Assembly: GCF_000293865.2 (NCBI RefSeq)
Contig: NZ_ALKN02000001.1
Location: 248,001 to 312,000 of the forward strand
Source: Limnohabitans sp. Rim28
GTDB lineage: Bacteria > Pseudomonadota > Gammaproteobacteria > Burkholderiales > Burkholderiaceae_C
DNA length: 64,000 nucleotides
Reading direction: 5' to 3'
Part shown: piece by piece, positions 16,327 through 24,646 of the stretch
Position numbering within the stretch: the first letter of the stretch is position 1
How the letters are laid out: each line of letters begins with the position of its first letter
Translations under genes and position numbers: made by a program
Notes under the pieces: model-generated
The model's database searches: none
The model's input: the letters and a program-made list of their open reading frames with translations, nothing else
Told to the model about the DNA's origin: nothing

Positions 16327-17001
16327 TCAAGTGATGCACCAAGGGGCTTGGTCATGCACCAGCCCCATCCACAAGGCCCAGCCGGACACGCCGGCCAGGG
16401 CCAATCCCGCGGTGCGGATGCCCCAAGCGCCATCGCCCAGCGATTGCATGCGCAATAACAACCACGGCCCGGCCCACAGGCTGATGCTGCTGCCCAAGGC
16501 AAACAAGGCCATGGTGGCTGCACCTTCTAGCGGCTGGGCGGTCAAGGCGGCCACCATCAGTGCCGAATACAGCAAACCACAAGGCATCAAGGCCCAAAGA
16601 CCACCCACGACCCAGGGAGCTGCCCTGCCATAGCGCGTGTTGAATGTGCGAACTCGCGCCCACAAACGGCGCGCCGCAGCATCCAGCCACACAGGTTGGC
16701 GCGCCTGAAACATGAGCCACAGACCAAGCACCAAGGCGGACAGGTGCAACAAAGTCCAGATCGGGCGAATGGCAGCCGATTGTGTGGTCAACCACCCCAA
16801 GCCCTGAACACTGGCGGCAGCCAAGGCGCCCATGAGCGCATAGCCCAGCACACGACCCCACTGAAACGCCAGCAGGGCTTGCGACCGCCGCTCCCCCGCC
16901 GCCTGGCCCAAACCCGCACAGGCAGCACCGCACATGGCCACGCAATGCGGCCCGCCCAAGACACCCATCATCAAAGCCGTGATGGCCAAAGAACTTTGCA
17001 C
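16327..17001 (-). CDS. DsbD/UreH-type six-helix membrane protein (cbb3-associated TauE/SafE-like)
   Basis: A 224-residue protein with about six membrane segments. The first carries MMGVLGGPHCVAMCG, whose His and paired Cys residues suggest copper or heme-related metal handling. A matching LMPCGLLYSALMVAA segment occurs in the second half. Proteins of this kind (annotated sulfite exporter TauE/SafE or DsbD_2) accompany cbb3 oxidase genes in many betaproteobacteria. Its position at the edge of the hemN-fnr-cco block supports an oxidase-assembly role. The start is a GTG without a clear ribosome-binding site, so an ATG at about residue 11 is a weaker alternative. Confidence 0.75.
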   Translation of the reverse strand: MQSSLAITALMMGVLGGPHCVAMCGAACAGLGQAAGERRSQALLAFQWGRVLGYALMGALAAASVQGLGWLTTQSAAIRPIWTLLHLSALVLGLWLMFQARQPVWLDAAARRLWARVRTFNTRYGRAAPWVVGGLWALMPCGLLYSALMVAALTAQPLEGAATMALFALGSSISLWAGPWLLLRMQSLGDGAWGIRTAGLALAGVSGWALWMGLVHDQAPWCIT

Positions 17002-17075
17002 GGTGAATTCACTGGTTGTTCAAGCTGAAGTTTGTCAGCGGTCCCCCTGTTGCTTGTACAAGCCAGCATAAGGGT

Positions 17076-18458
17076 TCAAATGATTTTGGAAAACCGATGG
17101 CGACTTTGATCGGCTTGGACGTAACGGTCAAACACCATGGCCACACCCCGCACAAAGAACCACCCGGTGGGCGTGACCTGAATGCCCGTCTCGCTCAGTT
17201 GAACCAAGTCTTGGGCCTGCAGGTCTTCAAGGAGGAGCAACTCTTTGGCAAACGATGTTTTGAAATCCACCATCCACGCCAAATCGATGGATTCAAACTG
17301 GAGATGCCCCTGACACATCAAGGCCATGATGACCGAGCGGCGAATCAGGTCGTCGCGTGACAGCGCCAAACCCCTGACCACAGGGAAACGGCCCTGGTCG
17401 AGCGCGTCGACATACTCGTCCATGGTCTTGGCATTTTGGCTGTAAGTGGCTCCGACGCGTCCAATGGAGGACACACCCAGAGCGATCAAATCGCTGTCGG
17501 CTTGCGTGCTGTAACCCTGAAAATTTCGGTGCAAGCGACCCTGCCGTTTGGCCACCGCCAGTGGATCATCGGGCAAGGCAAAGTGGTCCATGCCGATATA
17601 GACGTAGCCAGCCTCGGTCAGTGCATCGAGCGCGCGCGCCAGCATGGCCACCTTGGTGCTGCCAGAGGGCAGGTCCTCCGCGTGGATGCGCCGTTGCGGC
17701 TTGAAACGATCCGGTAGATGCGCGTAGGCATACAGGGCAATGCGGTCAGGCCTGAGACGTTTGATTTGTTCCAAAGTACGGTCAAATGAAGCCGTCGTTT
17801 GCATGGGCAAACCGTAAATCAGGTCCACATTGACTGATTCAAAACCCAAGCGGCGAGAAGCTTCAATCAGCTGAAAGACTTGCTCGGTTGGTTGGATTCG
17901 GTGCACGGCTTTTTGCACGGCAGGGTCAAAGTCCTGAACGCCAAAACTCAGGCGGTTAAAGCCCAACGCGGCCAGCACCGCCAGACGCCCCTCATCCACG
18001 GTGCGCGGATCGACTTCAACCGAGTATTCACCGCCAGGGACAAAGGTGAAGTGCGCCCGCAACATGGCCATGAGTTGGCCCAGTTCTTCGTCGCTCATGA
18101 AGGTGGGCGTGCCCCCACCCAGGTGCAATTGGCTCACCGGCTGACCCTGTCCCAGATGTTGGCTGTGCAGGATCACCTCTTTCGTGAGGTACCGCAAGTA
18201 CGTGGCCGCCCGGTCTTTGTGTTGGGTGATGATTTTGTTGCAAGCACAGTAGTAGCACAGCGACTCACAAAACGGGATGTGCACGTACAAGGACAAAGGC
18301 GGCTGCTGACCCACACGGCAGGACTGGCGTTGGTGCAAAACCTGGATGTAATCGGCCTCGCCAAAGGCTTCCACAAATCGGTCTGCAGTGGGGTAAGAGG
18401 TGTAGCGCGGGCCTGACACATCAAAACGTGTCAACAATTCAGGCGAAATGACGGACAT
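17076..18458 (-). CDS. hemN: Oxygen-independent coproporphyrinogen III oxidase
   Basis: A 460-residue radical-SAM enzyme that converts coproporphyrinogen III to protoporphyrinogen IX without oxygen. The iron-sulfur motif CESLCYYC gives Cys64, Cys68 and Cys71, preceded by YVHIPF. The LHLGGGTPTF segment and the N-terminal SGPRYTSYPTADRF are HemN rather than HemW features. The length is that of E. coli HemN (457). It is divergent from fnr, with an FNR-type box in the 206-base gap, so induction at low oxygen is likely. It provides heme for the adjacent cbb3 oxidase. Confidence 0.93.
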   Translation of the reverse strand: MSVISPELLTRFDVSGPRYTSYPTADRFVEAFGEADYIQVLHQRQSCRVGQQPPLSLYVHIPFCESLCYYCACNKIITQHKDRAATYLRYLTKEVILHSQHLGQGQPVSQLHLGGGTPTFMSDEELGQLMAMLRAHFTFVPGGEYSVEVDPRTVDEGRLAVLAALGFNRLSFGVQDFDPAVQKAVHRIQPTEQVFQLIEASRRLGFESVNVDLIYGLPMQTTASFDRTLEQIKRLRPDRIALYAYAHLPDRFKPQRRIHAEDLPSGSTKVAMLARALDALTEAGYVYIGMDHFALPDDPLAVAKRQGRLHRNFQGYSTQADSDLIALGVSSIGRVGATYSQNAKTMDEYVDALDQGRFPVVRGLALSRDDLIRRSVIMALMCQGHLQFESIDLAWMVDFKTSFAKELLLLEDLQAQDLVQLSETGIQVTPTGWFFVRGVAMVFDRYVQADQSRHRFSKII

Positions 18459-18526
18459 GGTTCTGCCCCTGGTAAAACATGTTCCAAAGAATGTGGTGAC
18501 TTTGCCTGTCAGGCCACGCCCCTGTA

Positions 18527-18540
18527 TTGACCCAGATCAA
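18527..18540. promoter_or_regulatory. FNR-type box between hemN and fnr
   Basis: TTGACCCAGATCAA matches the FNR consensus TTGAT-N4-ATCAA with one mismatch. It is centred about 75 bases from the hemN start and 131 bases from the fnr start, so it can serve hemN activation or fnr autoregulation. Confidence 0.7.
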
Positions 18541-18623
18541 ACAAGCTACCGGTTTTCAATGATTTCCGGTCCATATCGGGTACAGACTGAACATCCGTCA
18601 ATTTTTGGCCTTAAGCTCAAGAC

Positions 18624-18637
18624 TTGATCCAGAGCAA
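18624..18637. promoter_or_regulatory. Second FNR-like box just upstream of fnr
   Basis: TTGATCCAGAGCAA matches the FNR consensus with one mismatch and shares the CCAG spacer with the box at 18527. It lies 27 bases before the fnr ATG, a position more typical of repression or autoregulation than of activation. Confidence 0.45.
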
Positions 18638-18664
18638 ATTCATTTTTTTACATTGCATAAAACC

Positions 18665-19384
18665 ATGAATCCACAAGCCATCAAAGTCGCCTGTTCCAAC
18701 TGCAACTTGAGAGAGTTGTGCATGCCCATGGGCCTGAACGACCATGACCTGAACCGACTTGACGACTTGGTCGCCATTCGGCGAAAAGTCAAACGAGGCA
18801 CCACCTTGTTCACCAATGGCGACAAGTTCACTTCTTTGTACGCCATTCGCACCGGATTTTTCAAAACCTGCCTGGCCACCGAAGACGGACGCGACCAGGT
18901 CACAGGTTTTCAGATGGCAGGCGAGATCATCGGCCTGGATGGCATCGTGAACGACCTTCACACCTGTGATGCTGTGGCACTGGAAGACGCTGAAGTTTGC
19001 GTGATGCCTTTTGACCGGATCGAAGAAATCTCACGCGAGGTGACCGCACTTCAACACCATGTGCACAAAATCATGAGCCGTGAAATCGTGCGCGAACACG
19101 GGGTGATGCTGCTTTTGGGCAGCATGCGTGCCGAAGAACGCTTGGCTGCTTTTTTGTTGAACTTGGTACAACGCCTCCATGCACGGGGTTTCTCGCAGTC
19201 TGAATTGGTGCTGCGCATGACCCGTGAAGAAATCGGAAGCTACTTGGGCCTGAAGCTTGAAACCGTCAGCCGTACTTTCTCGAAATTTGTCGAAGACGGC
19301 TTGGTCGAGGTGAAACAACGCCACGTCCGAATTCTGGACAGCGATGGCCTTCAGCGTTTGGTCAACCACAACACTTGCCACTGA
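18665..19384 (+). CDS. fnr: FNR-family oxygen-sensing transcription regulator
   Basis: A 239-residue CRP/FNR protein. The [4Fe-4S] ligands of E. coli FNR are conserved in spacing: Cys10, Cys13, Cys19 and Cys112. A cyclic-nucleotide-type beta barrel follows (about 30-140), then the dimer helix and a C-terminal winged HTH whose recognition part is EEIGSYLGLKLETVSRTF. It should activate microaerobic genes when oxygen is low. The ATG at 18665 is chosen because family similarity begins there. Four matching boxes in this window (hemN/fnr twice, ccoN, usp) fit its regulon. Confidence 0.93.
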   Translation: MNPQAIKVACSNCNLRELCMPMGLNDHDLNRLDDLVAIRRKVKRGTTLFTNGDKFTSLYAIRTGFFKTCLATEDGRDQVTGFQMAGEIIGLDGIVNDLHTCDAVALEDAEVCVMPFDRIEEISREVTALQHHVHKIMSREIVREHGVMLLLGSMRAEERLAAFLLNLVQRLHARGFSQSELVLRMTREEIGSYLGLKLETVSRTFSKFVEDGLVEVKQRHVRILDSDGLQRLVNHNTCH

Positions 19385-19422
19385 AAGACTCAAGCAAGGC
19401 TGAGGCTTTGAGCGGCTGGGCT

Positions 19423-19704
19423 TTAAGGTTTGTTGGGCGCTGATGCCGAATCGGCAGGCACCGGCAACTCACCCGTCGCAGCATGGTTTCGCCCTTGCAT
19501 GGCGGGCGCATGGGTGATGCCTTGGCGTTCTTGAATGGCGGTCCGCGGTGTCACCGTGATCACTGGATCAGGATGGGTCACGGCGATATAAAGCGTGGCA
19601 AAACCCGCCACCACCACCACCGCTGGGCCTGCCAACACCATCCAGACGAGGCCAAATCGCCACCATGGCAGTCCATCTTGAGGGCTCTTCAGTGCATTGC
19701 TCAT
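19423..19704 (-). CDS. Short FixH/CcoH-family protein
   Basis: A 93-residue protein with one membrane segment (WWRFGLVWMVLAGPAVVVVAGFATLYIAV, about 13-41) matching the N terminus of FixH/CcoH, which is needed for assembly and copper loading of cbb3 oxidase. The usual periplasmic FixH domain (about 150 residues in total) is largely missing; only a short Pro/Ala-rich tail remains. The start at 19704 lies 28 bases after the ccoG stop in the same orientation. It could be a naturally short betaproteobacterial form or a degraded FixH; the conserved membrane part favours the former. Confidence 0.72.
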   Translation of the reverse strand: MSNALKSPQDGLPWWRFGLVWMVLAGPAVVVVAGFATLYIAVTHPDPVITVTPRTAIQERQGITHAPAMQGRNHAATGELPVPADSASAPNKP

Positions 19705-19732
19705 GCTTGTCTTTCCAAAAGAATCAGTTCGT

Positions 19733-21184
19733 TCAACGGGGCACCAAAAACACCGTTTTTTCGTGCAATAGACCGACCTCATGCCCATTTGGCCAACGGG
19801 CTTGGATGCGGAAATCAATCGGGTGTGAGCCTGCTGACGCAGCTTCATAGGGCAATTGCAAACGGACAGAGACCCAGCGCGATTCGGTTGCCGCCACTTG
19901 CACCTGCGGTTCTGTGACCAAGCGCAGGCCGCTCAATCCAGCCACATCGAGGTTAAACATCAGTGGCTGCTCAGAAGCATTCATGATTTGGAGTCGGTAG
20001 ACGTTTTCGATTTGCCCACCCGAAACCACTCGGGCCAAAGTGGCGCGGTCGCGCTCAATGTCCACCTTGAACGGCAGACGCAGCCACAAGGACGCGCCAA
20101 CGCCCAGGATGATGGCCCAAAGGATCGCCGTGTAAATGAGCACACGGGGCCGAAAAATTCGCCGAACCATCTGCCCCCAAGCCCAGCCCTGGTCGAGCGC
20201 ATTTTGCGTCGAAAACTTGACCAAACCTCGCGGATAACCCACTTTGTCCATGACCGTGTCGCACACATCCACACAAGCGCCACATCCAATGCATTCGTAC
20301 TGCAGGCCTTTGCGGATGTCGATGCCCGTGGGACAAACCTGCACGCACAAGGTGCAGTCCACACAAGCACCCAGCCCCAGGGTTTTCAGGTCTGCCTGTT
20401 TGGAGCGTGCACCCCGTGGCTCACCACGCGCTTCGTCATAGGTGACGATCAAAGTGTCTTTGTCGAACATGGCGCTTTGAAAGCGCGCATAGGGGCACAT
20501 GTATTTGCAGACTTGCTCTCGCATGAAACCCGCATTGCCGTAAGTGGCCAAGCTGTAAAACAGGATCCAGAAAATTTCCCAAGGACCCAAACCCAGCGAC
20601 AAGACAGCATGAGTCAGCTCGCGAATGGGTGTGAAGTAACCCACGAAGCTGAAACCTGTCCACAATGACAACAACAGCCAAACGATTTGTTTACCGCTTT
20701 TGCGAGAAAGCTTGTTGATGCTCATGGGTGCGGCATCCAAACGCAAACGCGCTGAGCGGTCACCTTCGAATTTCCGTTCGACCCACATGAAGATTTCGCT
20801 GTAAACCGTTTGTGGGCAAGCAAAGCCGCACCACAAACGCCCCGCCACAGCCGTGAACAAGAAAAGCGACAGCGCTGAAATGACCAGCAGAGCCGTCAAG
20901 TAAATGAAGTCCTGCGGGTAGAACACCCAGCCAAAAATATAAAACCGACGCGCACCCAAATCAAACAAAACCGCCTGACGCTGCCCCCATTCCAGCCATG
21001 GCAAACCATAAAAAAGCAACTGGGTGATGAAAACCGTGAACCATCGCCAGCGCGCGAACATGCCTTGCACGCTGCGGGGGTAGATTTTTTGATGCGCCTG
21101 GTACAAGGACACCATCTCGCCTTCGGCTGGCAAAGGCGTGATGGGGATCACGCTGCGCGAGGAGCGTTCATCGGAAGTAGACAA
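19733..21184 (-). CDS. ccoG: Cytochrome c oxidase accessory protein CcoG (polyferredoxin)
   Basis: A 483-residue membrane protein with about five spans and two ferredoxin-type clusters in the middle (ACVDCTLCVQVCPTG and YECIGCGACVDVC). A CGFACPQ motif after the second span and a C-terminal Ig-like periplasmic domain complete the CcoG architecture. CcoG acts as a copper reductase during maturation of cbb3 oxidase. It lies in the operon after ccoP and before the short FixH. All Cys residues of both ferredoxin motifs are present. Confidence 0.93.
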   Translation of the reverse strand: MSTSDERSSRSVIPITPLPAEGEMVSLYQAHQKIYPRSVQGMFARWRWFTVFITQLLFYGLPWLEWGQRQAVLFDLGARRFYIFGWVFYPQDFIYLTALLVISALSLFLFTAVAGRLWCGFACPQTVYSEIFMWVERKFEGDRSARLRLDAAPMSINKLSRKSGKQIVWLLLSLWTGFSFVGYFTPIRELTHAVLSLGLGPWEIFWILFYSLATYGNAGFMREQVCKYMCPYARFQSAMFDKDTLIVTYDEARGEPRGARSKQADLKTLGLGACVDCTLCVQVCPTGIDIRKGLQYECIGCGACVDVCDTVMDKVGYPRGLVKFSTQNALDQGWAWGQMVRRIFRPRVLIYTAILWAIILGVGASLWLRLPFKVDIERDRATLARVVSGGQIENVYRLQIMNASEQPLMFNLDVAGLSGLRLVTEPQVQVAATESRWVSVRLQLPYEAASAGSHPIDFRIQARWPNGHEVGLLHEKTVFLVPR

Positions 21185-21240
21185 CGTGCAGACCTTGGAT
21201 CAGTTTTTACAGCGGGCAAGGCTAGAGGCGACAGGGGTCA

Positions 21241-22161
21241 TCACTTGGCAACTTTGGCCACAGCGTTATTGGACAAACCCCATACGTACGAGGCCAACAC
21301 ATGGATTTGCGCCTCGCTCAGCTTGTCAACCTGCGCCGGCATGAGGTTGACTTTGCCCTTGTTGATGATGTTCACAATGGCGCTTTCCCCCCAGCCGTGC
21401 AACCAAATGTCATCGGTCAAGTTGGGGGCGCCCACGGCTTGATTGCCCTTGCCGTCCATGCCGTGGCATGCAGCACAAACCCCGAACTTGGACTTGCCCA
21501 GAGAAGCACGCAGTGAGTCGTGCGGGCTTTGGGACAGGCTCAAAACGTAATGCGCCACATTGCGCACATCATCGGGTGTGCCCAGGGCTGCGGCCATGGG
21601 CGGCATGTTGCCGGCACGGCCTTGGACCAAGGTCGCTTTGATCGCATCGGGCGTGCCGCCATACAGCCAGTCACCATCGGCCAAGTTGGGAAAGCCTTTA
21701 CTGCCGCGTGCGTCAGAGCCATGGCACTGAGCGCAGTTGTTCATGAAAAGTCGGTCGCCGATGGCCATCGCCTGCGGATCCTTGGACACCTCTTCTGGCG
21801 GCATGCCCGAAAACTTGGTGTAAATCGGCGCCACATCGGCATTGCCTTTGGCCACCTCGGCCTCGTACTGACCTGCTGAAGACCAACCAAACTTGCCTGC
21901 CCATGTGCCCACACCGGGGTACATGGCCAAGTACACCAATGCAAAGATGATGGTGATGATGAACAAGCCCACCCACCAACGGGGCAGCGGGTTGTTCATT
22001 TCTCGCAGGTCACCGTCCCAAACATGGCCGGTGGTGTTGTCGTTGGCCGTCATGGCCTTGGCCTTGCCGCTGAACCACAGCAAGAGCAAACAGGCCATGA
22101 TGCTGACCAGCGTGATACCGGCCACATACCAGTGCCAGAAATGGCTGACAAAGTCACTCAT
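21241..22161 (-). CDS. ccoP: cbb3 cytochrome c oxidase diheme subunit CcoP
   Basis: A 306-residue subunit with two membrane segments (about 11-30 and 63-82) and two c-type heme sites in the periplasmic part: CAQCH (143-147) and CAACH (229-233), with axial Met candidates in the NMPPMAA and NLMPAQV segments. It passes electrons from soluble cytochromes to CcoO and CcoN. The length is normal for CcoP. It follows ccoQ and precedes ccoG. Confidence 0.95.
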   Translation of the reverse strand: MSDFVSHFWHWYVAGITLVSIMACLLLLWFSGKAKAMTANDNTTGHVWDGDLREMNNPLPRWWVGLFIITIIFALVYLAMYPGVGTWAGKFGWSSAGQYEAEVAKGNADVAPIYTKFSGMPPEEVSKDPQAMAIGDRLFMNNCAQCHGSDARGSKGFPNLADGDWLYGGTPDAIKATLVQGRAGNMPPMAAALGTPDDVRNVAHYVLSLSQSPHDSLRASLGKSKFGVCAACHGMDGKGNQAVGAPNLTDDIWLHGWGESAIVNIINKGKVNLMPAQVDKLSEAQIHVLASYVWGLSNNAVAKVAK

Positions 22162-22199
22162 GGAAATTCCTTGGTTTTATGAGATGGCGTGAGGACACT

Positions 22200-22340
22200 T
22201 CAGTCGTTTTGGCGAAAGGGCAGTTGTGCCGCCTCGTCAAAATCAGATTGGTGACGGCCTGACCAGGCCCACAGCACGATGCCAACAAAGCAGCAAAAAG
22301 CGAGCAAGGTCACAACGGAGCGCACGGTGTTGATGTCCAT
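22200..22340 (-). CDS. ccoQ: cbb3 oxidase small subunit CcoQ/FixQ
   Basis: A 46-residue protein of one membrane span: it begins MDINTVRSVVTLLAFCCFVG, continues IVLWAWSGRH, and ends in an acidic, Gln-rich tail (FDEAAQLPFRQND). This is the CcoQ layout, and the position between ccoO and ccoP is the standard one. CcoQ stabilises the CcoNO/CcoP assembly. The start lies nine bases after the ccoO stop. Confidence 0.87.
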   Translation of the reverse strand: MDINTVRSVVTLLAFCCFVGIVLWAWSGRHQSDFDEAAQLPFRQND

Positions 22341-22349
22341 GACCATTCC

Positions 22350-22976
22350 TTATTTACGGTGGGTGCCCAGCACCTGGAGGTAGGCGATGACGGCATCCAG
22401 CTCGGTCTTATCTTTCACCGCTTCAGGTGCTTTGGCGATTTCGTCATCGCTGTAGGGCGCACCCAAGGTGCGCAAGCCGTTCATGTGGGCTTGGATCGAG
22501 GCTGCACTGGCAGGTGTTTTCTCAAGCCACGGGTAGGCGGGCATGTTGGACTCGGGCACCAGATCACGTGGATTGGTCAGGTGAATGCGGTGCCACTCGT
22601 CGCTGTAGCGGCCGCCCACACGGGCCAGATCGGGGCCAGTTCGCTTAGAACCCCACTGAAAGGGTCGGTCATACACAAACTCACCGGCCAGCGAGTAAGG
22701 GCCATAACGCAGTGTTTCGGCTCGGAAAGGCCGGATCATCTGCGAGTGGCAGTTGTAGCAGCCTTCGCGCACATACACATCGCGCCCCACCACTTGCAAG
22801 GCGGTGTAGGGCTTGAGGCCAGGCACCGGCTCGGTGGTGGATTTTTGGAAGAACAGGGGCAAGATTTCAACCATGCCGCCCACCAACAGGACCACCAAGA
22901 TCAGCACGATCATCAGGAAGTTGTTGGTCTCGACTTTTTCATGCGACAGGCCGCCTGATTTGGGGTTTTGAGCCAT
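22350..22976 (-). CDS. ccoO: cbb3 cytochrome c oxidase monoheme subunit CcoO
   Basis: A 208-residue protein anchored by one N-terminal membrane segment (about 20-42) with the heme c site CYNCH (73-77). The family motifs [21 protein letters not shown] and GPDLARVG are present, and the Met ligand lies in [10 protein letters not shown]. It is the electron entry subunit next to CcoN. The length and order (after ccoN, before ccoQ) are standard. Confidence 0.95.
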   Translation of the reverse strand: MAQNPKSGGLSHEKVETNNFLMIVLILVVLLVGGMVEILPLFFQKSTTEPVPGLKPYTALQVVGRDVYVREGCYNCHSQMIRPFRAETLRYGPYSLAGEFVYDRPFQWGSKRTGPDLARVGGRYSDEWHRIHLTNPRDLVPESNMPAYPWLEKTPASAASIQAHMNGLRTLGAPYSDDEIAKAPEAVKDKTELDAVIAYLQVLGTHRK

Positions 22977-22989
22977 GTTTTATTTCTCC

Positions 22990-24435
22990 TCAAGCGTGTG
23001 CAGGGGCCAGTGTGGGGATTCGGACTTCCACCGAGCGGCCTTGGGTCACGGTCATGATGGTGTTCCAGAGCATGATCAGCATGCCGCCGAAGTACAACAA
23101 GCCACCGAGCAAACGCAGGACATAGAACGGATAAGTGGCTTTGACCGATTCCACAAAGGTGTAGGTCAAGGTGCCGTCGGTGTTGATGGCACGCCACATC
23201 AGGCCTTGCATCACCCCGGCAATCCACATCGCTGCGATGTAAATCACGATGCCGATGGTGGCGGTCCAGAAGTGAACCTCAATCGCCTTGACGCTGTACA
23301 TCTGCTTTTGACCAAACAGGCGGGGAATCAGGTAGTACATCGAGCCCATCGTGACCAAGCCCACCCAACCCAAAGCACCCGAATGCACATGGCCCACGGT
23401 CCAGTCGGTGTAGTGGCTCAGGGCGTTGACGGTCTTGATGGACATCATCGGGCCTTCAAAAGTCGACATGCCGTAGAAAGACAGAGACACAATCAAGAAC
23501 CGCAAAATCGGGTCGTCACGCAGTTTGTGCCAAGCGCCCGACAAAGTCATGATGCCGTTGATCATGCCGCCCCAGCTGGGCGCCAACAAAATCAAAGAAA
23601 AGACCATGCCAATGGACTGCGTCCAATCGGGCAAGGCGGTGTAATGCAGGTGGTGGGGGCCTGCCCACATGTAGGTGAAGATCAGCGCCCAAAAGTGCAC
23701 GATCGACAGGCGGTACGAATACACAGGGCGCTCGGCCTGCTTGGGGATGAAGTAATACATCATGCCCAAGAAGCCCGCCGTCAAAAAGAAGCCCACCGCG
23801 TTGTGGCCGTACCACCACTGCACCATGGCGTCTTGCACACCCGCGTAGGCCGAGTACGACTTCATCATGCCCACAGGCAAAGCCGCACTGTTGACGATGT
23901 GCAGCAATGCCACGGCGATGATGAAGGCCCCAAAAAACCAGTTGGCCACATAGATGTGCCGCACCTTGCGTGTGCCGATGGTGCCAAAAAACACCACAGC
24001 AAACGCCACCCAGACCAAGGTGATCAGAATGTCGATCGGCCACTCCAATTCAGCGTATTCTTTGCCGCTGGTGAAACCCAGAGGCAAGGAAATGGCGGCC
24101 AACACAATCACCAATTGCCAGCCCCAGAACGTGAAAGCCGCCAGTGGGTCACTGATCAGCCGCACATTGCAGGTGCGCTGCACCACGTAATAGGCTGCGG
24201 CAAACAAGCCGCAACCACCGAACGCAAAAATCACCGCATTGGTGTGCAGTGGGCGTAAGCGTCCATAGCTGAGCCAGGAAATGCCAAAGTTGAGTTCCGG
24301 CCAGGTCAGCTGGGCCGCGATGATCACGCCCACCAGCATGCCCACCACACCCCAGACCACCGTCATGATGGCGAACTGCCTGACAACTTTGTCGTTGTAA
24401 GACGTCGCCTGCATATTGGCAAATTTCATTTTCAC
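22990..24435 (-). CDS. ccoN: cbb3 cytochrome c oxidase catalytic subunit CcoN
   Basis: A 481-residue heme-copper oxidase subunit I with about twelve membrane segments. It carries the C-family signatures [32 protein letters not shown] (Tyr and His of the active-site region), [14 protein letters not shown], and [12 protein letters not shown] near the end. It reduces oxygen to water at very low oxygen concentration and pumps protons. It is the first structural gene of the oxidase operon and is preceded by a perfect FNR box centred about 61 bases before its start. Confidence 0.96.
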   Translation of the reverse strand: MKMKFANMQATSYNDKVVRQFAIMTVVWGVVGMLVGVIIAAQLTWPELNFGISWLSYGRLRPLHTNAVIFAFGGCGLFAAAYYVVQRTCNVRLISDPLAAFTFWGWQLVIVLAAISLPLGFTSGKEYAELEWPIDILITLVWVAFAVVFFGTIGTRKVRHIYVANWFFGAFIIAVALLHIVNSAALPVGMMKSYSAYAGVQDAMVQWWYGHNAVGFFLTAGFLGMMYYFIPKQAERPVYSYRLSIVHFWALIFTYMWAGPHHLHYTALPDWTQSIGMVFSLILLAPSWGGMINGIMTLSGAWHKLRDDPILRFLIVSLSFYGMSTFEGPMMSIKTVNALSHYTDWTVGHVHSGALGWVGLVTMGSMYYLIPRLFGQKQMYSVKAIEVHFWTATIGIVIYIAAMWIAGVMQGLMWRAINTDGTLTYTFVESVKATYPFYVLRLLGGLLYFGGMLIMLWNTIMTVTQGRSVEVRIPTLAPAHA

Positions 24436-24489
24436 CTCTTGTTTTTAAAATCTTCGAACCGAGTGTGCACGGACGCACATTGGCAAGAC

Positions 24490-24503
24490 TTGATCGAAAT
24501 CAA
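24490..24503 (-). promoter_or_regulatory. Perfect FNR box upstream of ccoN
   Basis: TTGAT-CGAA-ATCAA is a perfect match to the FNR consensus. It lies 54 bases from the ccoN start. At a class II distance (-41.5) transcription would begin near 24455, 20 bases before the ATG. The stop codon of ccoS (24500-24502) falls inside the box. Confidence 0.85.
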
Positions 24504-24637
24504 TCGTCCCGCAAAATTCGTTCGCCTTCGGCTTCCATGTCCTCAAATTGACCGCGGTAGATCGCCCACCACAAGCCCGCCAAGATGAAAAACACCAAGG
24601 CCACCGACAAAGGGATCAACAAATACAAGATGTCCAT
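24500..24637 (-). CDS. ccoS: cbb3 oxidase maturation protein CcoS
   Basis: A 45-residue protein: it begins MDILYLLIPLSVALVFF, one membrane span ends with WWAIYRGQFEDME, and a charged tail follows. The LxPLSV-span-W-x-GQFxD pattern is the CcoS signature. CcoS is required for heme and copper insertion into cbb3 oxidase. It starts nine bases after the ccoI stop in the same direction, so it is translated with ccoI. Confidence 0.88.
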   Translation of the reverse strand: MDILYLLIPLSVALVFFILAGLWWAIYRGQFEDMEAEGERILRDD

Positions 24638-24646
24638 GCTGTTTTC

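Noticed and set aside
22975..24258. A 427-codon plus-strand open frame opposite ccoN
   Set aside because: It is His/Gln/Arg-rich, without any recognisable domain, and exactly antisense to a certain gene.
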